A stretch of 63,122 nucleotides of DNA from Candidatus Aminicenantota bacterium (GTDB lineage: Bacteria > Acidobacteriota > Aminicenantia > JAMOAD01). The notes under the pieces were generated by a model. The model saw nothing but the letters and a program-made list of their open reading frames with translations, was not told the DNA's origin and did no database searches. Shown piece after piece: positions 35,401 through 43,864 of the stretch. Every line of letters begins with the position of its first letter. The stretch's first letter is position 1. The stretch covers positions 1 to 63,122 of the forward strand of contig JAMOVU010000010.1 of the NCBI GenBank assembly GCA_027067555.1, given 5' to 3'. The position numbers and the translations under genes were made by a program.

Positions 35401-36561
35401 GATAAAAAAGAAAAGGGAAATAGAGATTATTATTATATAAGAATAATCACTAAAAATTTCTCTTTTTAAAATACCGTAAAGAGTGAGTACTCTCAAAATT
35501 CCTGTTAAATTTAAAAAGATTAGACTTATTAAAAAGGGCTTTGCTGGGGTGTATCCTCTTAATAAAATAATCAGAGCAATAGGGATGGCAATGAAAAGGG
35601 TAAGGTATAGGAATGCCAGTAAAATTTTCATTAATGGGATAAAATTGTTAAGGGAAATAAAAGGGAGAAGCAAGAGAATGAAATAACTCAAACTCAGAAA
35701 AAAATAGTGGGCTATTTTAAAATATTTTTTGGTTTCAAGAAAGCTAATAAAAAAATGAGAAAAAGAAAATATAAATATTATATTGGTAATCAGAATTAAG
35801 AGCTTGTTAAAATATAAATGATTATACCAAAAAAAAAGAACCCCATACCCTTGTTGTGCAAGGAAAAATAATGTAAAAGAAAGCATGGATATTAAAAACC
35901 AGAGGATACATTTTTCATGGAATTGAAAGAAAAGAATTAAAAAGTAGAGAAGTGAGAGAAACAAAATACCTATAAAAATACTGTTGGTAAAAAGGTTTTT
36001 ATTTAGATATTTCACAGCTGCTTTATAACTTAATAATTTCGATGATAAAAAGAGAGAAGATTTTGATGATATTTTTAATATTAAAGTATATTTCTTATTT
36101 TTTTTTAAATTCAGTGATATTAAAAATTTATGAAAAAGGTTTTCTCTTGTTTTTATATCCCTCAAAATTCCAGTTTTTACACTTTTTATTATTTGTTTTT
36201 TGTCATTTAAAAGATAAAAGTCAATAAAATCAATGTTCGGGAAATTAAAAATAATACCAAAGTTTTCATCATTACTTTGATTAATAATAGAGAATTTCAG
36301 CCAAACTGGATATGGAAGAAAACCTAAATTAGATTTTCCCTTAAGAGGAGTAAAATCAGAGGATTCTTTTTTTATTAAGTCTTTTATATCTATTTTTTTT
36401 GTTTTGTCTATTTTATATTCGTAGTAATAAGTAAGATCGATAGTGAGCTTCTTTTCCTTGATTAAAAGTTCTTTCGAGAGTAATAATTGGGAGGAGAAGA
36501 GAATTAGAAGAAAAAGATAGAGGAAGAGCGATTTTGGATTAAATCTTTTTATTATTCGAAT
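32479..36561 (-). CDS. 7TMR-DISM hybrid histidine kinase, likely ATT start
   Basis: A hybrid sensor kinase. The conventional start would be TTG at 36165 (1228 residues), but the frame stays open to 36603, and residues read upstream form a classic signal peptide (RIIKRFNPKSLFLYLFLL) and a 7TMR-DISMED2-like periplasmic domain (LTIDLTYYYEYKID, GFLPYPVWLKFSIINQ). No ATG, GTG or TTG exists in that stretch; ATT at 36561, five bases after GGGG, fits best (1360 residues). Then follow seven membrane helices (about 190-400), PAS, PAS, GAF-like and PAS domains, HisKA with GGIAHDFNNLL, an HATPase and a receiver with a normal Asp (LLITDIIMPEMNG). Together these suggest sensing of a periplasmic ligand. Confidence 0.8.
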   Translation of the reverse strand: MRIIKRFNPKSLFLYLFLLILFSSQLLLSKELLIKEKKLTIDLTYYYEYKIDKTKKIDIKDLIKKESSDFTPLKGKSNLGFLPYPVWLKFSIINQSNDENFGIIFNFPNIDFIDFYLLNDKKQIIKSVKTGILRDIKTRENLFHKFLISLNLKKNKKYTLILKISSKSSLFLSSKLLSYKAAVKYLNKNLFTNSIFIGILFLSLLYFLILFFQFHEKCILWFLISMLSFTLFFLAQQGYGVLFFWYNHLYFNKLLILITNIIFIFSFSHFFISFLETKKYFKIAHYFFLSLSYFILLLLPFISLNNFIPLMKILLAFLYLTLFIAIPIALIILLRGYTPAKPFLISLIFLNLTGILRVLTLYGILKREIFSDYSYIIIISISLFFFIQAMGEKISFLKTEKTTAEESLDLTMETINLGTWNWDIKKDIITRDKRWQRIIITPKEGENIDDWLRLIHPDDIELFKQRLDNHLKGKTPLFEIEYRIKTHNKKNEWIWVFDRGKVIEWSKKGEPLKMVGVLIDITEQKKAEEKIKKSEKLYGTLFSAAGDAILLIKDDIFIDCNKQALKIFECTKDQLIGSPPYKFSPEFQPDGKNSKEKAIEKINAALNGKPQLFEWVHLKCNGKKFDAEVSLNSIELQGEIYIQVIIRDITQKKHSEKMIKVLKKAGESMQTALTRSEIFKRVSRSLKQNGFYFNFFILNEEGKALTPTYISFPKTKVTKLKNIIKKSKKDLLKIPVSSTAEFSRVINNKKSVFLKNPYNFIKKVFKLNKEDIKQIIKLLKLSQLVISPFLIDERVEGAIIVISENLKKSDITAIEIFAHQISEALQRAQHFEQLKKEITIRKRAEKRLKAREEFFRSIIENAQDNIIILDEKGKVVFEPPSKNRVLGYPKGTIINNSIFNYIHPDDKEKLINDFKKIKKSYGESLSFNYRVRHFNGHWLDIEGTATNLIKLPSVRGIILNYRDVTERNKLQKQLIQSQKMEAIGKLAGGIAHDFNNLLTVIKGYTNILLKSKEINKKIKTKLENIQKASERAESLTKQLLAFSRKQTVRTEIVNLNTLIENSINMLKRLIGEDIEIKLILNKKLPKIEADQQQIEQILVNLVINARDAILEKKENSKKLITIETKFRHFEKENIKTHLEFREGDYVELSVSDTGKGIKKENLSKIFEPFFTTKEKGKGTGLGLSTVYGIIKQNNGYINVYSEENKGTTFKIYWPVAKKKGKAKAVKRKESKKIYSGKGELIFVVEDDKDVRNFITEALASLNYNVISATNGKNALVLLKEKNLKPHLLITDIIMPEMNGKELSVKIKELIPDIKVLFTSGYTDNHIVNRGFLEKGINFLGKPYTIENLSQKIRKILRTKK

Positions 36562-36596
36562 TATTACCCCATATAAAAATCTTAATTCATTTGTTA

Positions 36597-37259
36597 TTAA
36601 AAGTCAATCTCATTATTTCTGGGTATTTTTAATGATATTGACCTGATGGTGAAAAATTTTTCAAAAATCTTTTTCAATTCAGTTGAAAAACTTTCCATTT
36701 CCACTTCTTTGAAATTATTTGAGAAAAAAATAAATATAATAATGTTTTCTGAATCATTGGTCACGGATGTCCTTAATGAATCTGAAGACGGGTTTCCAAA
36801 AGCTCCCAGAGCATCCTTTAAAACGATTTTACCTTTTAAGCTCACTTTTTTCTTCCTTATCCCTTGATAAAAATCCTCTTCCTTCCCTATTTTTATTTGT
36901 ATATCTCCTTTGATTTTATTCAGATCATAAAGGCCACACGAGATTTGAAATTTTAGTGAAAAAATATTTATCAAATCAACTATAGGGTTTATTTTGGGAA
37001 ACTCTCCCTTTTTTTTGAATCTTCTCCAGAGCGCTTCTGATGATGGTCTGTATTTGGTAGGGTCTATTTTAAAATTTTTGTAAAGTTCTCTTGTCCTTTT
37101 AAAATTTGGGTGAGGAAAGTCATTCCCCTTCAATTTCAAGAGCTCTTCTTTTAGATAATTGTAAAACTTTTCCTTTTTTTCTTGGGAGATACTTAATCCC
37201 TTTATTTTAATTAAACCTGGCGTTAGATTATTATAAAGCGAGTTTATTATTTTTTTCAT
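36597..37259 (-). CDS. B3/4 (tRNA-synthetase-like) domain protein
   Basis: A 220-residue protein of the B3/4 domain family, named after the editing region of phenylalanyl-tRNA synthetase beta. RTRELYKNFKIDPTKYRPSSEALWRR, NPIVDLINIFSLKFQISCG and SSDSLRTSVTNDSENIIIFI follow the family pattern. Free-standing members are thought to hydrolyse mischarged tRNA or bind aminoacyl groups, without firm proof. It overlaps the membrane protein gene by 29 bp and ends 35 nt before the inferred kinase start. Confidence 0.8.
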   Translation of the reverse strand: MKKIINSLYNNLTPGLIKIKGLSISQEKKEKFYNYLKEELLKLKGNDFPHPNFKRTRELYKNFKIDPTKYRPSSEALWRRFKKKGEFPKINPIVDLINIFSLKFQISCGLYDLNKIKGDIQIKIGKEEDFYQGIRKKKVSLKGKIVLKDALGAFGNPSSDSLRTSVTNDSENIIIFIFFSNNFKEVEMESFSTELKKIFEKFFTIRSISLKIPRNNEIDF

Positions 37260-37650
37260 TTTTTATTAAGTATAAAACAAACACAAGAAAGATCAAAAGT
37301 GAAAGAAACTCTTTTAAAGAAACAGGATTATTATTGAAAAAATACAAATGGAATTTTGTGTGTTTTAAATAGAAGCGGAGAGCCAAAAAAGATTCAGCAA
37401 TTAGATAGATTAATAGAAGGTATGATTCGTAAATTCTTGTTTTTTTAAATAAAAGAAAAATTGAACTTATTTCAATTGCGATTAGTAGTGTGATAAAAAT
37501 TTGTATAGATTTTTCAGGGTAATTTTTTTCTTTTACCAAACTGGTTTTTATTTTTTTTATATTTGAAATTTTTAAAAAAGCACTATTAAAAAATACTGCA
37601 ATAAGAATAAAAATAACCACTATGATTGAAAATTTATGTAGTTTCTCCAA
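37231..37650 (-). CDS. Small membrane protein, possibly DoxX/MauE-like
   Basis: 139 residues with four predicted transmembrane helices (about 8-27, 48-66, 73-92 and 113-132), Lys-rich loops and no Cys. The layout is like DoxX/MauE-type four-helix proteins (FLKISNIKKIKTSL then a hydrophobic IEISSIFLLF helix), but the match is weak. The start codon is TTG at 37650, with no ribosome site; a GTG ten codons later is possible. It overlaps the B3/4 gene and follows the chemoreceptor by 15 bp. Function unknown. Confidence 0.55.
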   Translation of the reverse strand: MEKLHKFSIIVVIFILIAVFFNSAFLKISNIKKIKTSLVKEKNYPEKSIQIFITLLIAIEISSIFLLFKKTRIYESYLLLIYLIAESFLALRFYLKHTKFHLYFFNNNPVSLKEFLSLLIFLVFVLYLIKNEKNNKLAL

Positions 37651-37665
37651 TCGATTTTGTTAAGT

Positions 37666-39264
37666 TTATATTATGAATTTGTCAACAAACTCTTTTAGTC
37701 TTTCCGATTGCGCAGCAAGATCCCTTGCTGTCTCTGCAAGCTGAATGTTAGCCTGTTTGGACATTTCTATATTAGAAACAATTGCCTGTATATTTGAATT
37801 AACTTCTTTTACTGTTGCTGCCTGCTCGGTTGTAGCGGTGGAGATGGCAGTTGTTATCTGCTGAACTTCCTCTGATGTTTTAAGTACCATATCAAGCATT
37901 TCTCTACTCTGCTCTGCAAGTCTTACTCCTTCTTCTATTGCTTTTAAAGAGTCATCCATTGCAATTACTGCGCTTTCAGCTCTCCTTTGAATTGTGTTGG
38001 TAATACCTTCAATTTCTTTAATTGATTTTGCAGTTCTTTCGGCAAGTTTCCTTATCTCATCAGCAACAACTGCAAATCCTCTTCCTGCTTCACCAGCTCT
38101 TGCGGCTTCTATTGCTGCGTTAAGAGCTAAGAGATTTGTTTGGTCTGCTATTTCAATAATAACACTTAAAATTTCTCCGATTCCTTTTGCTGATTCTCCG
38201 AATTCATTGATCAAACCTGAGAGCCCTGCCGATTTTTCGGAAATTGTTATTATTGAATCAATAGTTTTGGCCATGGCTTCTGAGCTCTGTTTGGTAACAT
38301 CTGCCATTTCATCAACTTTTGCGTTTGAATTTTCAGTCATTCTATGGTTGTCTTCTATCGTTGCTGTTAATTCTTCCATTGCGGAAGCAACCGATTGAGA
38401 TTGAAATGCCTGGTCTTCGGCTGATTTTGAAATTTCTTCTGTAGTAGCTGAAATTTCTATGGATGCTGAAGAGACAGCTTCGGTGTTTTCTTTGACAGCT
38501 TGAATCATTTCCTGAAGTTTAGAGAGAAATTCATTGAATTTTTTAGAAAGATGTCCGATTTCATCATTGTTCACTACTTTGACTCTTACGGTAAGATCTC
38601 CTTCGACACCTCTGTCAAAAGCTTTCATGAAATCATCAATTGGGCTTATGATAGCCTGTTTAATAATGAAAATTACAAAAAGTAAAAGGAAAATTGATAG
38701 GAGAGCAACCAAATATTGAACTCTTTTCATACTAACAATCTTAGCTTCCGCAGTTTTTTGCAGAGCAGATACTATTTTATTTGATAAAGCTAATAATTTT
38801 AAGTTATTTTTAGCAATGTAGTTTGCTGATTGAGGGTCTCTGTTTTTTATTGTATTTTCAATCTCTTTCTTAAAATTTTTCCATAATTTATACGCATCCT
38901 CAGCATATTTTTTATCTTTTCCTATGGGATTAATATAAATCTTATTTTTACCTGAAGGGCTTAAGGTTTTTCCCCCTTTTAAAAAAGCATTTATAGTATC
39001 ATCATAGGTTGTCATTGCTCCTTTTAATTCTTTTAAGACATCCTTTTCATTTACTCCTTTAATTTTATCAATGGAAAGTAACAAAAACACATTCTTACTC
39101 ATTTTCTGAGTCAACATTCTTTGTCTTCCTGCAACATTTACGATAAGAGCATCGTCTTTTTGAGCTTTTAAAGTGCTTATTATGTAAAAAACATCAAAGA
39201 TGAGAACAAAGGAAAAAATTGCAACCGCACCTATGATCTTTGTCCTTATACTTAAATTTTTCAT
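37666..39264 (-). CDS. Methyl-accepting chemotaxis protein with PilJ-type sensor
   Basis: A 532-residue chemoreceptor. After an N-terminal TM helix comes a PilJ-type (type IV pili) sensor with [17 protein letters not shown], then a second TM (about 180-200), HAMP, and a signalling domain with the hairpin tip [20 protein letters not shown] and [21 protein letters not shown] moved the start to ATG 39264, which has AAAGGAGGA six bases upstream; the longer frame would begin inside the promoter. No other chemotaxis or pilus gene is in the window. PilJ sensors often pair with twitching motility or nitrate sensing. Confidence 0.9.
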   Translation of the reverse strand: MKNLSIRTKIIGAVAIFSFVLIFDVFYIISTLKAQKDDALIVNVAGRQRMLTQKMSKNVFLLLSIDKIKGVNEKDVLKELKGAMTTYDDTINAFLKGGKTLSPSGKNKIYINPIGKDKKYAEDAYKLWKNFKKEIENTIKNRDPQSANYIAKNNLKLLALSNKIVSALQKTAEAKIVSMKRVQYLVALLSIFLLLFVIFIIKQAIISPIDDFMKAFDRGVEGDLTVRVKVVNNDEIGHLSKKFNEFLSKLQEMIQAVKENTEAVSSASIEISATTEEISKSAEDQAFQSQSVASAMEELTATIEDNHRMTENSNAKVDEMADVTKQSSEAMAKTIDSIITISEKSAGLSGLINEFGESAKGIGEILSVIIEIADQTNLLALNAAIEAARAGEAGRGFAVVADEIRKLAERTAKSIKEIEGITNTIQRRAESAVIAMDDSLKAIEEGVRLAEQSREMLDMVLKTSEEVQQITTAISTATTEQAATVKEVNSNIQAIVSNIEMSKQANIQLAETARDLAAQSERLKEFVDKFII

Positions 39265-39308
39265 TATGTTTCCTCCTTTTTTAAATGAATTAAGTGAACT
39301 CATAAATT

Positions 39309-39336
39309 ATTATACCTTTAATTTTTTTTTAGTCAA
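39309..39336 (-). promoter_or_regulatory. Promoter for the chemoreceptor operon
   Basis: Minus strand TTGACT (39336-39331), 16-bp A-rich spacer and a perfect TATAAT (39314-39309), then a roughly 38-nt leader with a strong ribosome site before 39264. Confidence 0.75.
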
Positions 39337-39374
39337 GAGTGTAAACAGCGAAAAAATTATAAAAACATTTTTTG

Positions 39375-39403
39375 TTTATATTCGTTAATAATTGTATTAC
39401 AAT
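39375..39403 (+). promoter_or_regulatory. Promoter candidate for the DUF3857 operon
   Basis: TTTATA (39375-39380), 17 bp, TACAAT (39398-39403), with TTGAGGTG ahead of the ATG at 39433. It diverges from the chemoreceptor promoter. Confidence 0.5.
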
Positions 39404-39432
39404 AGTTTATCAAAAAATATTTGAGGTGAAGA

Positions 39433-41376
39433 ATGAAAAAAATATGGGTTTTATTTTTGACTGTTACTTTTCTTACAATGCTTGGTTATAGTGAAAAGAA
39501 TAAAGTATCAAAAGATATGCTAAAAAAGATTAATAACGCCGGTAGTTCAAAGGAATATAAGAATGCTGATACTTTGATTATTGATGAGAAGATAGCTACC
39601 ACTGTTGAAAAAGATGGCTCCTTCGTAAGTGAGCAATATTTTCTTATGAAAGTTTTAACAGAAAGGGGGAAAAAGGAGCTTTCATCTCAAAGGTTTCCAT
39701 ATCATAAAAGATACAATAAAGTGAAATTGTTGATGGCAAGGGTTATTCACAAAAATGGCTCTTGGGAAAGTGTGGACAAAAATAAGATTAAAGACCAAAC
39801 TATGGCTGAAACTCAACAGATGAATATTTATGAAGAGAATTTCAGAGAATTGAGGGTGGAATTTCCTCCTCTTTCAATAGGGGATGCTGTTGAATTTAGA
39901 GTGAAAATTTATTCCAGACCATTATTAAAAAATAATTTTTCCGATATAAACCTTATTCAGGCTTTTACGCCCGTTAAAAATGTTCTAATTAAATTGAAAA
40001 TAGATAGTTCTATGCATCTGAATTATATAGTTAAAAACGGAAAGATGAACTTAAGAAAATCCAGGGATGGGAAATATGATGTTTATGAATGGAATGCTCA
40101 CGAAATAAGACCTTTTAAAAAAGAAGTCGGAATGATTTCTCCCTATGATATGGGGTTAAAGCTTATTGTTTCAACTTTTAAAAACTGGAAAGAGCTTTCA
40201 AAGTATGGAGCGGAGCTTAATAGAGGTAAAATAGATAAAACACCCAAGATGGTTAAAACTGTTAAAGAGTTGATAGAAGGGAAAAAGACAGATAAGGATA
40301 AAATTCTTGCTATTTTTAGATATATCTCCCAAAAGGTGAGATATATGGGCTCTTCGATGGATGTTGGAGCTTTTATTGAGCCACATAAAGCAAGCTATAC
40401 TTTTGAAAAACAGTACGGTGTTTGCAGAGATAAATCCATATTAATGATTGCCATGCTAAAAATAGCAGGGATTAATGCAGATGATGTTTTAATTAATGTC
40501 TCCCATAAAACTGACCTTGAAGTGCCTACGATTTTCTTTGAGCATGCTATTGTTGCTGTGAAGTTAAAAAATGGGGAATTTGTTTATATGGATCCCACTC
40601 TTGAACTTAGCTCTGATTTTGGGGAAGCTTATATGAGTGGTAAGTATGTACTTCATCTTGTGGAAAATGGGATGAATATAAAAAGGGTTAAAGTATTCCC
40701 TCCAGAAAAAAGTATGGGATACATAAAAGCTGTTAGTAAAGTTGGGAATGATGGTACATTAAATTCTGAGATTAAAATAGAAGGAAAGGGAACATATGAT
40801 TTGATAATGAGGCAAATAGGAAAAAGCTTTCCCGGTAGCATGCAAAATATTATTTGGAATAAGATTCTTCAGTCAATTCAGCAGGGTACAACTGTTGTTA
40901 ATGGTGAATATGGTAAGCCTGAGATATTGTCAAAACCATATGTGATTAATTTAAAAATAAAGACTCCTCACTTTATTGAAAAACTTGGAAAATATTATCT
41001 TATGAAAATACCTGAGGGAAAGTCTTCTGCTGATATCTATCTTTCACTTGTTCTGTATCGGATGACAAGGTTAAATAGAAGAGAATATCCGGTAAATTTA
41101 ACTTCTCCTTTAGGTTCCATAATAGAAGAAACACTCGAAATCCCGGAAAATTATAAAATAAAGGCTCTTCCTGATAGTTTTGAATTCAATAATTATCCTG
41201 TGTATTTAAGTGTTAAAGTGGAGAGAGATGAAGATAATGTAAAGTTTACACGAATATACAAACAATATAAATCAGTGTTTAGCCCTGATGATTATCTTAA
41301 ATTAAAGAAAGCATTTTTAAAATTAGATAAGTTTAATAAGAGTTTTATAATACTTGAAAAAGAGGTGGAAAAATGA
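39433..41376 (+). CDS. Exported DUF3857 / transglutaminase-like protein, active-site intact
   Basis: 647 residues with a signal peptide (KKIWVLFLTVTFLTMLGYS), then a DUF3857 domain (about 45-230), a transglutaminase core, and a beta-rich C-terminal domain (about 430-647). The papain-like triad is visible: Cys331 in QYGVCRDKSILMIAML, His in FFEHAIVAVKL and Asp in VYMDPTLEL. Periplasmic location is likely. Family members occur next to related genes in many diderms, but substrates are unknown. It is followed by a homologue lacking the triad, sharing an ATGA overlap. Confidence 0.85.
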   Translation: MKKIWVLFLTVTFLTMLGYSEKNKVSKDMLKKINNAGSSKEYKNADTLIIDEKIATTVEKDGSFVSEQYFLMKVLTERGKKELSSQRFPYHKRYNKVKLLMARVIHKNGSWESVDKNKIKDQTMAETQQMNIYEENFRELRVEFPPLSIGDAVEFRVKIYSRPLLKNNFSDINLIQAFTPVKNVLIKLKIDSSMHLNYIVKNGKMNLRKSRDGKYDVYEWNAHEIRPFKKEVGMISPYDMGLKLIVSTFKNWKELSKYGAELNRGKIDKTPKMVKTVKELIEGKKTDKDKILAIFRYISQKVRYMGSSMDVGAFIEPHKASYTFEKQYGVCRDKSILMIAMLKIAGINADDVLINVSHKTDLEVPTIFFEHAIVAVKLKNGEFVYMDPTLELSSDFGEAYMSGKYVLHLVENGMNIKRVKVFPPEKSMGYIKAVSKVGNDGTLNSEIKIEGKGTYDLIMRQIGKSFPGSMQNIIWNKILQSIQQGTTVVNGEYGKPEILSKPYVINLKIKTPHFIEKLGKYYLMKIPEGKSSADIYLSLVLYRMTRLNRREYPVNLTSPLGSIIEETLEIPENYKIKALPDSFEFNNYPVYLSVKVERDEDNVKFTRIYKQYKSVFSPDDYLKLKKAFLKLDKFNKSFIILEKEVEK

Positions 41377-43283
41377 TGAAGAAAATAATAATCTTTTTTG
41401 CGATTTTTTCTCTGTTCATAGGTTATGGTATTTCAATAGAAAAGCAGTTAATTGGTATATATAAAGATTCTGGCGGACCTATAATATTCCCGGATTCTTA
41501 TATCTATACTTTACTGAAATCTTACAAGATATCTTATAATCCTAAAACAAAAGAAGTAATGACAGAAATCACAGATTTTTATCAAATATTGAATAGAGCA
41601 GGGAGGGACAGATACGGTGATTATAAGATAAGATTTTCAAAGGATAAGGAAAGGCTTGAGGTAATTGAGGCAGATACTCTTAATAAGGATTTGACAGTAA
41701 TTCCTGTTGAAAAGGGAGCTATAAATACGGTTACTCCCCTTGGTCTTCAAAAGGCTTCCCTTTATTCAAATATTCTTGATAAGGTCTACTCTTTTCAAAA
41801 CCTTGATCCAGAGGATGCAGTTTATATAAAGTACAGAAGTACAAAAAAATCGGAAACAGGTGTTGTTGGTTCACTTTTTATTTTTAAGGAAGGAAATCCT
41901 ATAAGAGAAAAGAGTATAAAGATTGAACTTCCTTCAGGGATGAATCTTTATTCAATGAAATTTAATGAAACAAAGGATGAAAGGATTTTTGAAACAAAAA
42001 AGAGTGAAAAGTCGAAGATTATTTATGAGTTTAAAATGAAAGATTTAGGGAAGATTAAGCCGGAAGAATACAGACCCTTTGATTTCTTAATATCTCCTTC
42101 CATTGCATTTTCAACATCAAAAAATTGGGAAAGTGCAGTTAAAGGTATAGTGTTAAAATTCTCGGAAAATTCCAAACCCGATAAACTTGTAAAGAAAAAA
42201 GTGAGAGAGCTTACGAAAAAAGCTAAAAATATCTTTGATAAAGCTGTGGAGCTTTACAAATTTGTTTCAACGGAAATCAAAGGTGTGCCTTTACCCCTCG
42301 GAATGGATGGATACTTACCTCATAAAGCTTCCGAAGTACTTAAAAATGGTTACGGGGACATAAGAGATAAATCTGTGCTTTTAATTTCAATGCTAAGAGC
42401 GATAGGGCTTAAACCTTCCCCCGTGATGATAGTAAACGGGCATGGAGCAATTAAAGAACTCGTTGTATTCAATCAGTTTTCTTATATTTTGGTTTCTGTG
42501 AGAATAGATGATAAAGATTATTATCTTGATCCCAAAGGGGAATACAAAATTTTCGGCTACACAGGACTTGCTAATGGTACGGATGGACTTTTGTTAGGAA
42601 AAGATATTAGATGGATCAAGGTTAAGAATAATGTTGAAAACTACGCTGTTGCAGAGTTTAATGTAAATATAAAAAAAGATGGAAGTTTTGAAACAGATGT
42701 GAATTTAAAAACGGAAGGATATTTTGATTCTATTGTTAAAAGAAATTTTAAATTGTCTTCCAATGATGAGAATAAAAAGTATTTTACCTCAGCTGCAAAT
42801 ATTTTCAATGAAGGTTCGGAAAGCATCTCTTTTATATTTCATAACATTAATTCTTTTTCAGACTCTTCCAATGTTTACACCAAAATAAGGGGCAGAGATC
42901 TTTATATTAAACAGGGGAATGTAATTGTTTTAACAATTCCTGATAATCCATACTTTTTTTCCAGATTCCCTTTTAATTTAAGCTTAAAAGACAGGCATTA
43001 TCCCCTTTATTTCGGAAAAAGATTCAGGGTGAAAGAAATCTGGAAGATTAATACGGAAACAGATACAAAAGCTCTTTATCTACCGGAGACAATTGCTATT
43101 AATGATTCGGATTATTCATTCAAAATAAATTCATCGAAAAGGGGGAATCAGATTGTGATTGAAAGGGAGATAATAATAAAAACTCCGATTCTTTCTCTTA
43201 TAAAATACAGGATTTTTAAGAAAAATTATGATAATTTTAATAATTGGAAGATGAAAACTATACTGTTGGAGGAGAAAGAGTGA
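41373..43283 (+). CDS. Exported DUF3857 / transglutaminase-like protein, degenerate
   Basis: 636 residues with a signal peptide (KKIIIFFAIFSLFIGYG) and the same layout as the preceding protein. In the transglutaminase core the alignment is clear: NGYGDIRDKSVLLISMLRAI against QYGVCRDKSILMIAMLKIA, with the catalytic Cys replaced by Ile330. The His position reads FSYILVSV instead of FEHAIVAV, so the His is lost, while YYLDPKG keeps the Asp. It should be a pseudoenzyme that binds the same partner or substrate, perhaps forming a heterodimer with the active protein. GAGGTGG precedes the start, and the stop overlaps kdsC. Confidence 0.85.
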   Translation: MMKKIIIFFAIFSLFIGYGISIEKQLIGIYKDSGGPIIFPDSYIYTLLKSYKISYNPKTKEVMTEITDFYQILNRAGRDRYGDYKIRFSKDKERLEVIEADTLNKDLTVIPVEKGAINTVTPLGLQKASLYSNILDKVYSFQNLDPEDAVYIKYRSTKKSETGVVGSLFIFKEGNPIREKSIKIELPSGMNLYSMKFNETKDERIFETKKSEKSKIIYEFKMKDLGKIKPEEYRPFDFLISPSIAFSTSKNWESAVKGIVLKFSENSKPDKLVKKKVRELTKKAKNIFDKAVELYKFVSTEIKGVPLPLGMDGYLPHKASEVLKNGYGDIRDKSVLLISMLRAIGLKPSPVMIVNGHGAIKELVVFNQFSYILVSVRIDDKDYYLDPKGEYKIFGYTGLANGTDGLLLGKDIRWIKVKNNVENYAVAEFNVNIKKDGSFETDVNLKTEGYFDSIVKRNFKLSSNDENKKYFTSAANIFNEGSESISFIFHNINSFSDSSNVYTKIRGRDLYIKQGNVIVLTIPDNPYFFSRFPFNLSLKDRHYPLYFGKRFRVKEIWKINTETDTKALYLPETIAINDSDYSFKINSSKRGNQIVIEREIIIKTPILSLIKYRIFKKNYDNFNNWKMKTILLEEKE

Positions 43284-43864
43284 AATCTGTTGAGCACAGT
43301 ATTTTGGAAAAGGCAAAAAGAATAAAAATGGTATTGATGGATGTTGATGGGACATTAACAGACGGGAAAATTTATATCTTACCCTCTGGAGAAGAGATAA
43401 AGGCTTATGATACAAAGGATGGTGCGGCGATAGTTGTTGCTCAGGTTTTAGGTATAAAAGTTGGTATTATAACAGGAAAAAGCTCTCAAAATGTTGTGGA
43501 AAGGGCAAAAAGGTTAAAGATAGATGATGTTTACATTGGAGCTATTGATAAGCTCCCTGTGCTAAAGGAAATAATGGAAAAATATAATTTAAAGAGAGAT
43601 GAGATTTGCTACATCGGAGATGACATCGGAGATTTTTCAGTGATGAAGGAGGTTGGGTTTGCTGTTGCTGTGGGAGATGCCCATTATAAGGTGAAGGAAA
43701 TTGCTGATTATATTACTGAAAAAAATGGAGGGAACGGTGCAGTTAGGGAAGCTTTTGATGTGATATTTGAGGCTCAGAACTTATATGATAGAGTTTTAAA
43801 TATTTTTGAAGATGTTAAAAACTGGAAAAAAGGGCTTGTTGATAATTTTAAAAAGAAAAGATGA
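43280..43864 (+). CDS. kdsC: 3-deoxy-D-manno-octulosonate 8-phosphate phosphatase
   Basis: A HAD phosphatase that releases Kdo for the LPS inner core. From a GTG at 43280 the protein has 194 residues: MDVDGTLTDGKIYI (catalytic Asp21 and Asp23), IITGKSSQNVVERAKRL, CYIGDDIGDFSVMKEVG and VKEIADYITEKNGGNGAVRE are the KdsC motifs. The GTG overlaps the upstream TGA and has TTGGAGGAGA at good spacing, better than the ATG at 43244. The downstream gene again overlaps by four bases. Confidence 0.93.
   Translation: MKSVEHSILEKAKRIKMVLMDVDGTLTDGKIYILPSGEEIKAYDTKDGAAIVVAQVLGIKVGIITGKSSQNVVERAKRLKIDDVYIGAIDKLPVLKEIMEKYNLKRDEICYIGDDIGDFSVMKEVGFAVAVGDAHYKVKEIADYITEKNGGNGAVREAFDVIFEAQNLYDRVLNIFEDVKNWKKGLVDNFKKKR

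Noticed and set aside
36570-36592. Two ATG codons upstream of the hybrid kinase
   Set aside because: Both are out of frame and followed by a stop after one sense codon, so they cannot start the kinase.
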